A stretch of DNA of 64,000 bases from Pseudomonas fluorescens (GTDB lineage: Bacteria > Pseudomonadota > Gammaproteobacteria > Pseudomonadales > Pseudomonadaceae), in the NCBI RefSeq assembly GCF_902497745.1, contig NZ_CABVHJ010000003.1, positions 46,192 to 110,191 on the forward strand, in the 5' to 3' direction. Within the stretch, counting starts at the first letter, position 1. Every line of letters begins with the position of its first letter. The position numbers and the translations under genes are program-made. Positions 43,501 to 51,523 of the stretch are shown here, piece after piece. The notes below the pieces were generated by a model. That model saw nothing but the letters and a program-made list of their open reading frames with translations, had not been told where the DNA came from and did no database searches.

Positions 43501-45341
43501 TGCAGAATCACGTGAGCGTCGTCGTAGTCGTAACGCTCGCTGTCACCGACGGCGTTGGTCGCTTCGATCAGGTGCCGATAAGCGTCGTAGCGGTAACTGA
43601 CCAGCGCCTGTTCAGTGCTCCAGGCGCCGTCGCGAAACACCTGATAATCGATACCGAGCAACTGCGCGCGGTCATAGCGCAACAACAGCGAACGCCCGGC
43701 ACCGTTATCCAGTCGCTGCACCCGGTCAGAGCGATCGCGCTGCACCGTCAGACGATTGCCATAGGCATCGCTGATTGCCGTCAGCCGTCCCGCACGAAAG
43801 TGATAAAAGCGCGCCGCGTCCCCGGCCAGCGCAAGGATCAGCTCCTCCGGTTCATCACCCAGAAAAATCGCCGTCCGCGACAAACTGTTGTGAATCGCCG
43901 GGCGCTCAATATTCGGCAGTGGAAAGCGGGTGCGCCGGTTCTCGTGGTCGACCCAGACCACAAAGTCGCCCTCAAAGACCAGCCGATGCGTCAGCGAATG
44001 ACTCCAGCCAAAGCCCAGCCCGACATCGATCTCGGCGGCGCTGGAGCGATACAACCGGGTGAACTCAAATGGCAACACGCCATCGAGCACCGCATCGCTC
44101 AGGGTCAGCAGTTCTTCACCGGTGACCATAGACACCGGACAGCCGTTGGTGCAGGTGCGCGGCACGCAATCGGCGCTGTCACCGTTGGGGTTTTTCGCCT
44201 GATCCGGCGAGTCGTCGTGAGGCTCGTCTTTCTTCAACAAGGTGTTGCGCTGCGCATTCCAGCGCAATTGCATCCGGCCCTTTTTCACCCCGGCGGCGAT
44301 GCCGCGGGCGGCAACGGTTTTGTATTGATCGACGTATTTGATGAACCCTTGGACGATGCCGAACATCGCCTTCACCAAACGCTTCACCGCCGACAGCAAT
44401 TGCACGGCGCGGTCCGCCAGACGCAGCGTCAGATAAGCGATGCCTGCGCCACCACTGACGAACGTCAAGATGACGCTGATCAGCACATCAATGAGCAACT
44501 GCACCATCATCATCGACGCCGCTTCCGCGGTTTTGCCGGCGATTTCACTGGGCGGCAGCATCTCCAGCCAAAGGCTGGCCGTGCGCAGCAATAAACACAG
44601 TGCAGCTTCGTCACTGACCAGCAACTGAAGCTTTTCCATGACATCGGGGGCTGTCGCTGCCAGCGCCATCAACTGTGTAGCACCGTCCCCCAGCCGCTCG
44701 GCGAACGCCCCGGGATCCTTGAGAATGTCCGACAGCAGGCCGATGCTGTCCCACACCCCCTCGATCGCCGCCCAACTCCCGGCGAGCATGCCATTGCCCG
44801 CCGCCGTCGCCACCGACTGTGACCACTGCGGTTTGAAACCCTGCCACTCGCTGCGTAACCAGCCGTCCAGCTCAGCGGTCAGGCCGTCATAGGCTTTGAA
44901 CAGGTCCTCGACCTGACTCTCAGTGACCTCGCTGTGCACCTGCACCCGGTAGAACTTCCCCGCGACGCCTCTGAACGAGCCTTTGCCCTGCGGGTCGAGC
45001 GTCACGGGCGTGGTTTCACCACCATCCATGGCGATCACATCGACCACTATGTTGCCGAGCGCAATGTCGTACACCGACTCGAACTTGCTCTCGATCTGCA
45101 TCAACCCGCCCTTCGGGCACTGGACGACACCTGAGAAGAATTCGTCGTCGGTGCTGCTGACGGCAGTGCTATCGGAGCCGAAGCGAATGATCCGCTCCAT
45201 GCCCATCAACGATGGCAGATCCGCCGCGTGGCTGATCTCGTCCGCCGCTCGACTGGCCCAATGCCTGAGCTGTTCGCGGTAAATACTGAGAGTTTCGGGA
45301 AAGCTGTCGAGTGCTTGCTCGATGCGGGTGACGGCTTCCAT
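40566..45341 (-). CDS. Rhs/YD-repeat polymorphic toxin
   Basis: 1591 residues. The N-terminal ~400 residues include a hydrophobic segment ([19 protein letters not shown]) and no PAAR domain that I can see. From about 405, a DUF6531-like segment ([32 protein letters not shown]) leads into the long YD-repeat shell, ending in the RHS core motif [24 protein letters not shown] (about 1360) and the boundary DPLG at about 1402. The last ~189 residues are a variable toxin tip with a HTVEKH motif, SSQF and a basic stretch, possibly an RNase of the BECR type (inference). The start ATG overlaps a 15-codon leader ORF as TGATG. Delivery is probably by a type VI system encoded elsewhere. Confidence 0.88.
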   Translation of the reverse strand: [1591 protein letters not shown]

Positions 45342-45388
45342 CAGCGCACGCGGGTGTGCGAAGTGGACTGAATAAGCGGATCAAACAT
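45341..45388 (-). CDS. 15-codon leader ORF overlapping the Rhs start (or frameshifted Rhs N-terminus)
   Basis: On the minus strand ATG at 45388 follows a good ribosome site (GAGGGAA) and reads MFDPLIQSTSHTRVR before a TGA that overlaps the Rhs ATG (TGATG). The Rhs ATG has no such site of its own. Either the short peptide couples translation to Rhs or the leader is the true N-terminus separated by a one-base frameshift. Confidence 0.5.
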   Translation of the reverse strand: MFDPLIQSTSHTRVR

Positions 45389-45525
45389 GAGCGTTCCCTC
45401 GCGCAAAAAAATTAGGCGCGGGAACTGTGCGGGGGATCAATCAGGAAAGAAGTCAGGCAAGTAGGTGATGGCTGTAGGACTTGTCTGTAATAAATCAGCA
45501 GCAGATAAACAGACACGCAAAACGC

Positions 45526-45559
45526 AAACGCGGCGTGAGGAAAACCTCACGCCGCGTTT
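45526..45559. terminator. Perfect 15-base hairpin terminator
   Basis: AAACGCGGCGTGAGG pairs fully with CCTCACGCCGCGTTT around an AAAA loop. It lies 22 bases beyond the Sel1-type gene stop and within the Rhs promoter gap. The T-rich tail on the minus strand fits termination of the Sel1 gene operon. Confidence 0.75.
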
Positions 45560-45581
45560 ATCAGGACGGACACAATTGGAT

Positions 45582-45989
45582 TTACTGCGTTGAATCCCGA
45601 GCGCTCAGCTCTTTCAATTTGAGCTCAGCTAACGGGTGTCCGGCCTTGGCAGCCATACCCCACCAGCGTGCGGCTTCGACAGGATCCGGTGACTTGCTCG
45701 GGGTTCCGGCCAGGCTGATCACGCCGACCTGATAAGCCGCCTTACCATCGCCAGCGAGCGCCGCCAGCCGCAACAGACGCACACCTTCTTCACGTGCGCC
45801 GAGGCCGACGCCACGAAAGGTCAGGATGTGCCCATAGAAGCTTTGCGCACCGACATCGCCGAGGTTGGCCATGCGCGCAAACTGCCCCTCAAGCCAACGC
45901 CAGCCGCGTGGTTGGCGGACAAACCATGACCAGTGAAACAGCCGGCGGGCCAGCCAGTAGCTTGCCCGCGCCTTGAGTCGTAAAAACAC
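45582..45989 (-). CDS. Sel1-repeat-like protein
   Basis: 135 residues from a GTG at 45989 that directly follows the upstream stop (TGAGTG). Tetratricopeptide-like Sel1 segments are visible: GDVGAQSFYGHILTFRGVG, EGVRLLRLAALAGDGKAAYQVGVISL and EAARWWGMAAKAGHPLAELKL. Such repeats mediate protein-protein contacts. It has no signal peptide but a basic aromatic N-terminus (FLRLKARASYWLARRLFHWSWFV). It is the last gene of an overlapping three-gene set with 45990-46361 and the XRE gene. Confidence 0.75.
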   Translation of the reverse strand: MFLRLKARASYWLARRLFHWSWFVRQPRGWRWLEGQFARMANLGDVGAQSFYGHILTFRGVGLGAREEGVRLLRLAALAGDGKAAYQVGVISLAGTPSKSPDPVEAARWWGMAAKAGHPLAELKLKELSARDSTQ

Positions 45990-46361
45990 TCAGGCCTCCG
46001 CCGATTCCGGGTACTCGTATTCAAAAACCCGGACGACTTCCGAAGCATGCCAAGAGGCCGCAGCTACACCGTCGGATGGCCCGGAAAAACGCCCCAGACG
46101 TTCGACGCACTCAAAGAAACCGGTGCGTGGCAGGCGGCTCGCGCCCTGACTGATCACCAGCGAGCTGCGCAACGGTTGTTCAGCCTTGGCATCCAGCGCC
46201 GCCAGATGCTCAAGCGCGGCAGTCAAGGTTTGCATGGCCGGTGTCGGCAATTGCAACCGCTCCAGCAAGGCCCGATAAGTCAGCAGATGACGCTGGCGAC
46301 GCGCCTGATCCAGTTCCCCTAGCAATCCGTCCCAATGTTGACGACTAATGCGTACGCTCAC
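45990..46361 (-). CDS. Conserved hypothetical protein coupled to an XRE regulator
   Basis: 123 residues from GTG 46361, which overlaps the XRE stop codon (GTGA) and has GGAGGGA seven bases upstream; a GTG at 46376 is the other possible start. The sequence opens MSVRISRQHWDGLL, is mainly helical, and contains LVISQGASRLPRTGFFECVERLGR and a C-terminal acidic tail. I do not recognise the family. The tight overlap with a regulator is reminiscent of toxin-antitoxin pairs, but the sequence matches no toxin family I know. Confidence 0.65.
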   Translation of the reverse strand: MSVRISRQHWDGLLGELDQARRQRHLLTYRALLERLQLPTPAMQTLTAALEHLAALDAKAEQPLRSSLVISQGASRLPRTGFFECVERLGRFSGPSDGVAAASWHASEVVRVFEYEYPESAEA

Positions 46362-46699
46362 GATCCATCCCTCCACCCTGGCACCGTCAATTCCCAGGCC
46401 AGGCTGCGGCGAATCGCGGCGTCGGGCTGACGCTCGCCACTTTCGATCATGGCCAGATATGACGGGCTGATGCCTACCGTGCGGGCCAACGCCTCAATGG
46501 CGATGCCCTTCCCTTCGCGCAAACTGCGTAGTTGATCCAGACCTGGAAGAATCGTGTCTGGTGAGGCCGCGAGCGGCGTTGCTGCCGGACGCGACGGTGT
46601 TTCGTTGATGCCTGCTGCTTTTAGTAGAGCCTGATACTGAGCCCACGGCAGAACCGCGTATTCGGGTTCGCCATCGCGTGCAATTATCTGAATATCCAT
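46358..46699 (-). CDS. XRE-family helix-turn-helix regulator
   Basis: 113 residues from ATG 46699. The N-terminal segment MDIQIIARDGEPEYAVLPWAQYQALL resembles the N-terminus of antitoxin-type proteins, and about 55-110 is a Cro/C1 helix-turn-helix (LRSLREGKGIAIEALARTVGISPSYLAMIESGERQP). It overlaps the next gene and may autoregulate through the partial inverted repeat TAGGA..ACACTT / AAGTGT..TCCTA (46710-46761) upstream. Confidence 0.8.
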   Translation of the reverse strand: MDIQIIARDGEPEYAVLPWAQYQALLKAAGINETPSRPAATPLAASPDTILPGLDQLRSLREGKGIAIEALARTVGISPSYLAMIESGERQPDAAIRRSLAWELTVPGWRDGS

Positions 46700-46811
46700 G
46701 ACTACCCCGTAGGACAACAACACTTAGCGAGTCGGCACTTTTCCCTAGAAGTGTAATCCTAACAGCGGCCAAGGTCGCGGGGGGTATCTATCTGTAAGAG
46801 GGGTTCGATAA

Positions 46812-47267
46812 TCAGGACTTCTTCGGCCCCTGAAGTTGCAATTGTTCAGGGGTATCCGGCAGGCGTTCGACGACTGCCAGTTTTTCCGGCTGCTGACGGT
46901 TGCGCCAGAGGCGGAAGGCATTGAGTTCATCGTCGAGGGTTTTCATCAGCCAGGCGAGGACGGCGATGTCGTCGAGCATGCCGAACACGGGAATGAAATC
47001 CGGAATCGCATCGACCGGGCTGAGGAAGTACATCAGACCCGCCACCACCGAAACCAGTGCTTTGCCGCTGATGGCCCGATACTCACCGCGCCAATAGGCC
47101 AGGCACAATGCCTGGAGTAAACGTAAATCGTCTTTGAGTTTGCCGAGGCGATTGCCTTGCGCGGCGCCTTTGCTGGCGACCGCAAACAATAAGGTTGGCA
47201 AACGTCCACGGGCTAACAAACGGCCGGCCAGAGGCAGGAATCGAGCGAAATTCCACGGAGCTTTCAT
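46812..47267 (-). CDS. YkvA/DUF1232 membrane protein
   Basis: 151 residues. The DUF1232 core is GEYRAISGKALVSVVAGLMYFLSPVDAIPDFIPVFGMLDDIAVLAWLMKTL, recognisable by the SPVDAIPDFIP motif. One or two membrane segments lie in this core. Function of the family is unknown. It starts 21 bases from a pair of DnaA-box sequences. Confidence 0.85.
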   Translation of the reverse strand: MKAPWNFARFLPLAGRLLARGRLPTLLFAVASKGAAQGNRLGKLKDDLRLLQALCLAYWRGEYRAISGKALVSVVAGLMYFLSPVDAIPDFIPVFGMLDDIAVLAWLMKTLDDELNAFRLWRNRQQPEKLAVVERLPDTPEQLQLQGPKKS

Positions 47268-47287
47268 CTATTCCTCCCGTTGAAATG

Positions 47288-47310
47288 TTATCCACACAAA
47301 TTGTGGATAA
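47288..47310. promoter_or_regulatory. Inverted pair of perfect DnaA boxes
   Basis: TTATCCACA (47288-47296) and TGTGGATAA (47302-47310) face each other with 5 bases between. Both match the DnaA box consensus exactly. They lie just upstream of the YkvA start in the 294-base gap 47268-47561. The gap is not AT-rich enough, and has too few boxes, to call it a replication origin. Confidence 0.7.
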
Positions 47311-47513
47311 CCTTGTGAACAGAGCTGCATTTCAGCGCTGAAAGCCCCGTTTCATAAGGGCTGCGCTCAGATCGGGCGTTTTTTACTCACATAAAAAACC
47401 CCAATATTTCATTGACTTGGCTGCTCAGGGCGGCTAGCGCGGGCAGCCTCAATGGCTATGACTCTCGCGACCGCCATCGGTTCGCTCTGTTTACCCTTGC
47501 CAGACTCCAGATG

Positions 47514-47545
47514 CAACAACGCCCCGCATAAGCGAGGCGTTGTTG
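47514..47545 (-). terminator. Hairpin after the FKBP gene
   Basis: CAACAACGCC (47514-47523) pairs with GGCGTTGTTG (47536-47545) just beyond the FKBP stop. There is no strong T-run, so its role as a terminator is probable rather than certain. Confidence 0.55.
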
Positions 47546-47561
47546 TCGAAGCCTTTGCCAA

Positions 47562-48278
47562 TTACTTGGCAGCGGCAGCTTCTTTGGCTGGATCCTTGAT
47601 GGCCAGCAGTTCCAGGTCGAAGACCAGAACCGAGTTGGCCGGGATTGCCGGGCTTGGCGACTGAGCGCCGTAAGCCAGATCGCTAGGGATGTACAGTTTG
47701 TACTTCTCGCCAACGTGCATCAGTTGCAGACCTTCAACCCAACCCGGAATCACGCCGCTTACCGGCAGATCGATCGGGCTGCCGCGCTCGACGGAACTGT
47801 CGAATACGGTGCCGTTGGTCAGCTTGCCGGTGTAGTGAACGGTCACTACGTCAGTCGGCTTAGGCTGTGGGCCGTCAGCTTTCTTGACCACTTCGTACTG
47901 CAGGCCGGAAGCGGTGGTTGTTACACCAGCCTTCTTGCCGTTTTCTTCGAGGAATTTCTTGCCAGCCGCAGCCGACTCTTCGCTCATCTTGGCCATACGC
48001 TCTTCAGCACGCTTTTGCAGCGCGGCGAAGGCTTCGACCAGTTCTTCATCTTTCAGCTTCTGTTCTTTCTTGCCGACGGCATCTTCGATGCCCTGGGCTA
48101 CCGCTTTGGAGTCCAGATCATCCATGCCTTCCTGAGCCAGGCTCTTGCCCATGTTCAGGCCGATACCGTAGGAAGCTTTTTGCGCCGGGGTTTTCAGCTC
48201 TACGCTGGTCTGCGAATCACAACCCGCGAGGACCAGGCTAACCAGGGCTACCGCCGCCGCCAACCGATGCTGTTTCAT
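47562..48278 (-). CDS. fklB: FKBP-type peptidyl-prolyl isomerase lipoprotein
   Basis: 238 residues from ATG 48278 (MKQHRLAAAVALVSLVLAGC), the lipobox LAGC marking a lipoprotein. An N-terminal dimerisation domain (about 25-120, MGKSLAQEGMDDLD) precedes the FKBP domain (about 130-238) with VTVHYTGKLTNGTVFDSSVERG and VIPGWVEGLQLMHVGEKYKLYIPSDLAYG. It is the Mip/FkpA/FklB type, helping folding of envelope proteins. The longer open frame upstream of the lipoprotein signal is rejected. Confidence 0.9.
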   Translation of the reverse strand: MKQHRLAAAVALVSLVLAGCDSQTSVELKTPAQKASYGIGLNMGKSLAQEGMDDLDSKAVAQGIEDAVGKKEQKLKDEELVEAFAALQKRAEERMAKMSEESAAAGKKFLEENGKKAGVTTTASGLQYEVVKKADGPQPKPTDVVTVHYTGKLTNGTVFDSSVERGSPIDLPVSGVIPGWVEGLQLMHVGEKYKLYIPSDLAYGAQSPSPAIPANSVLVFDLELLAIKDPAKEAAAAK

Positions 48279-48539
48279 GCTATTTCCTTGTTCATGCGCC
48301 GAAAGGGCAATCGAGTAAAGCCGCGAGCTTATCAGGCCGCCACGACCAATGGCTACCGGCATGAGAGCAGTAAAGCGACGATAAGTTCAGGGATCAAAAC
48401 GCATTTGGGCAAAGGCACGATGAAGCTTCTGTCATCTCGTCCCGACAATGCCCGGCGACTCTGCCTGCATTATCTGGCGTAATGGCCACTTGCCGCATAG
48501 GGCCCGGCTCAGGCATAACAGCGCAACAATTCGACAAGG

Positions 48540-50357
48540 ATGTTTATCTTGCGCCTCTTATTCCGTGTGCTGACCCTGATCGTCGTGCTGCTGGTGCTCG
48601 TTCTCGCCGTGGTGCTGTATTACGTCGCCAACCCGAAATTGCCCTTCTACACCCCCGCCGGGCAGGTGCATTACCTGAATCAGTGGAGTGACGAAGAGCG
48701 GCAAACCTACTATTTCACACCTCAGGGTACGCAGGTCAAAGGTCTGCGCTATGAGTGGTTCCAGGCGCTGGAATTGCCCTTCTCGGAGCAACGTTTCGCC
48801 GCGCCCGATTACCTCGCACGCTTTGGTTTTCTGATCGATCCACAGCAGAAAGCCACGCCGGACAACCCCGGCAACCTCCCCGTCGGTTTTGCCCGCCATC
48901 AGGATCCCGGCAGCTCCGAGCAATATCTGGACATCACTTGCGCCGCTTGCCACACCGGCGAATTGCGCTTTAAAGGCCAGGCCGTGCGGATTGACGGCGG
49001 TACCGCGCAACACGTACTGCCGTCCAGTGTTCCTACTTTGCGCGGCGGAAGTTTCGGACAAGCCTTGGTGGCAAGTCTGACCTCGACTTACTACAACCCA
49101 TGGAAATTTGAACGCTTTGCCAGAACAGTGCTGGGCAACGAATACGACGCGCGCCACGAGCAATTGCGCAAAGACTTCAAAACCGCTCTGAACACATTTC
49201 TCAAGGTCGCCTGGAACGATACCCATCGCGGTCTCTATCCGACCGAAGAAGGCCCTGGCCGCACCGATGCCTTTGGCCGCATTGCCAATGCGACGTTCGG
49301 CGATGCGATATCCCCGATCAACTACCGCGTGGCCAATGCGCCAGTGGATTACCCGCAACTGTGGGACATGTGGACATTTGATTGGGTGCAGTGGAACGGC
49401 TCGGCGCAGCAGCCGATGGCGCGCAACATCGGCGAGGCACTGGGCGTCGGCGCCACTCTGAATTTCTTTGACGCCAACGGCCAGCCACTGCAAGGCGATG
49501 CGCGTTATGCCTCAAGCGTGCGCGTGCGTGATTTGCACAAGATCGAAGAAACCCTGCAAAAGCTCAAGCCGCCCGCCTGGCCAGAGGAGCTGTTTGGCGC
49601 CATCGACAAGCCCCTCGCCGCCAAGGGACGCACACTGTTCAGCGAAAATTGCGCCGGCTGCCACGTCCCGCGCCAGACTCAGGAAGGTGATCGCTGGGTG
49701 CAGCATTTGCACATGCTGCCGGTCGCTGTCATCGGCACCGATCCGAATGCCGCCAACAATATCGCCACTCACCGTTTCGATCTGACCGCCCTGCAATGGG
49801 ACCTGAAGGAACTCGAAACCATGGACGTCAAACTGCACCCGACGCCCAAGGAGCCGCTGGACCTCAGTCAGTTGTCGGTGGCCAAGGGCCTGGCTTACGT
49901 CACCGCTTTTGTCGAAGAGCGCGCCTACCGCGAAGCCAAGATCACGCCGCAGGAAAAACCCCGCATGGACGGTTTCGGCCTGCCCATCGGCGTGCGCGAA
50001 AAAGTCGCCTACAAGGCGCGCCCGCTGGCTGGCGTGTGGGCCACCGCGCCGTTCCTGCACAACGGTTCGGTGCCGAGCATTTATCAGTTGCTGTCGCCAC
50101 AGGACGAGCGCGCCACGACCTTCTTCAAAGGCACCTTCGAATTCGATCCGCGCCACCTGGGGTATCGCACTGAAGCGTTTACCAATGGCTTCCTGTTCGA
50201 TACGCGGATCACCGGTAACCATAACAGCGGCCATGAATTCCGTGCAGGCGAGCGCGGTAACGGCGTTATTGGCCGGTTGTTGCAGCCGGAAGAACGTTGG
50301 GCGCTGCTTGAATACCTGAAAGTCCTCGGCGGCCCACTGGAAGCGCAATTGCCATGA
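48540..50357 (+). CDS. Membrane-anchored di-heme cytochrome c protein
   Basis: 605 residues from ATG 48540. AAGGA abuts that ATG, so TTG 48549 (eight bases further, giving LRLLFRVLTLIVV) is better spaced and may be the true start. A membrane anchor (about 1-28) is followed by two heme sites, CAACH at about 134-138 and CAGCH at about 371-375, and a C-terminal VWATAPFLHNGSVPSIYQLL segment typical of cytochrome c peroxidase-like proteins. It would act in the periplasm. The stop overlaps the next gene by four bases (ATGA), which encodes a catalase-like protein; the two are probably partners in peroxide or radical handling. Confidence 0.82.
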   Translation: MFILRLLFRVLTLIVVLLVLVLAVVLYYVANPKLPFYTPAGQVHYLNQWSDEERQTYYFTPQGTQVKGLRYEWFQALELPFSEQRFAAPDYLARFGFLIDPQQKATPDNPGNLPVGFARHQDPGSSEQYLDITCAACHTGELRFKGQAVRIDGGTAQHVLPSSVPTLRGGSFGQALVASLTSTYYNPWKFERFARTVLGNEYDARHEQLRKDFKTALNTFLKVAWNDTHRGLYPTEEGPGRTDAFGRIANATFGDAISPINYRVANAPVDYPQLWDMWTFDWVQWNGSAQQPMARNIGEALGVGATLNFFDANGQPLQGDARYASSVRVRDLHKIEETLQKLKPPAWPEELFGAIDKPLAAKGRTLFSENCAGCHVPRQTQEGDRWVQHLHMLPVAVIGTDPNAANNIATHRFDLTALQWDLKELETMDVKLHPTPKEPLDLSQLSVAKGLAYVTAFVEERAYREAKITPQEKPRMDGFGLPIGVREKVAYKARPLAGVWATAPFLHNGSVPSIYQLLSPQDERATTFFKGTFEFDPRHLGYRTEAFTNGFLFDTRITGNHNSGHEFRAGERGNGVIGRLLQPEERWALLEYLKVLGGPLEAQLP

Positions 50358-51517
50358 TCTCGACCTTCAAGAAAGAACAGTCACTGCTGGCCAGAATCTG
50401 GTTATGGCTTGGGCGTCTGCTTGGCAAAGCGCTGCTGATAGCACTCTGCATTGGCCTGCTCGGCTGGGCCATCGCCACAGCATGGTTTGCCTGGCAACAC
50501 CGCGGCCCGGTGTCGGCGCTGGAACAGATTCCACCCGGCGAAGCGGCAATGACCCAGGACGTGATCCAGACCGCCGTGCGCATCGTCGATCAGCATCGCG
50601 AAAGCACACGGTATCTTCGCGACGCACATGCCAAGGCCCATGGCTGTGTGAAAGCGCAAGTGCAGGTGCTGCCGGAACTCGCGCAGTCGCTGCGACAGGG
50701 CGTGTTCAGTGAGCCAGGCAAAACCTGGCAAGCGATGATTCGTCTGTCCAACGGTAATGCCTACCCGCAGTTCGACAGTATTCGCGATGCCAGAGGCATG
50801 GCGATCAAACTGCTCGACGTTTCGGGAAAACAGCTGCTCGGCAACCGCCAGGCACGGCCTGAACAGGATTTCGTGATGTTCAGCCACCCGAACTTCTTTG
50901 TCAGTGATGTCGCCGAGTACCGTCAGAATGTGGCGGCGCAGGCTGAAGGCAAGAAGGTCATGGCGTTTTTCCCCGGATGGGATCCGCGTACCTGGCAGAT
51001 CCGTCATTTGTTTATTGCACTGGCAACCTTGTCGCCGCCGCCGGACAGCCCGACGGCGACTACATACTTTTCGGTTTCGCCCTACAAATTCGGTGAGGCG
51101 AATGCAAAGTTCCGGGTCGCTCCGGATCCGGACAATTGCCCCGCGTACACATTGCCCAAGCAAAACCACGACCTGCCGAACTTCCTGCGCAGCGCGTTGA
51201 ATCAGCAGCTGTCGACGGATCGCGTGCCGGCCTGTTTCGTACTGCAGATCCAGCGTCAGGATGCCCATAAATATATGCCGATCGAAGACACCAGCATCGA
51301 ATGGCGCGAGCAGGATTCGCCCTTCGAAACCGTCGCGCGGATCACCTTGCCGCCGCAGGATTTCGATACTCCGACGCTGAATCTGCAATGCGACAATCTT
51401 TCGTTCAACCCGTGGTTTGGCATTGACGCGCATCGACCGATCGGTGGGATCAACCGCTTGCGCAAAGCGGTTTACGAGGCGGTCAGTGACTATCGTCACC
51501 AGCGAAATGGTGAGTGA
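50354..51517 (+). CDS. Catalase-family heme protein with membrane anchor
   Basis: 387 residues. The first ~45 residues contain a membrane segment (ALLIALCIGLLGWAIATAWFAW). A catalase-fold domain follows: a KAHGC stretch with the likely distal His, RLSNGNAYPQFDSIRDARGMAIKLLDV, and RKAVYEAVSDYRHQRN near the end with the tyrosine that would bind heme. Compared with normal catalases (about 480 residues or more) it is short, like SrpA-type catalase-like peroxidases. It overlaps the cytochrome gene (ATGA), pointing to a coupled redox pair on the periplasmic face. Confidence 0.8.
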   Translation: MISTFKKEQSLLARIWLWLGRLLGKALLIALCIGLLGWAIATAWFAWQHRGPVSALEQIPPGEAAMTQDVIQTAVRIVDQHRESTRYLRDAHAKAHGCVKAQVQVLPELAQSLRQGVFSEPGKTWQAMIRLSNGNAYPQFDSIRDARGMAIKLLDVSGKQLLGNRQARPEQDFVMFSHPNFFVSDVAEYRQNVAAQAEGKKVMAFFPGWDPRTWQIRHLFIALATLSPPPDSPTATTYFSVSPYKFGEANAKFRVAPDPDNCPAYTLPKQNHDLPNFLRSALNQQLSTDRVPACFVLQIQRQDAHKYMPIEDTSIEWREQDSPFETVARITLPPQDFDTPTLNLQCDNLSFNPWFGIDAHRPIGGINRLRKAVYEAVSDYRHQRNGE

Positions 51518-51523
51518 TCGGTT

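Noticed and set aside
43326..44594. 422-codon open frame antisense to rhs
   Set aside because: Shadow of the repetitive YD-repeat coding frame; no ribosome site or protein features.
47288..47310. Replication origin
   Set aside because: Only two DnaA boxes, no AT-rich unwinding region and no dnaA/dnaN/gyrB/rpmH neighbours.
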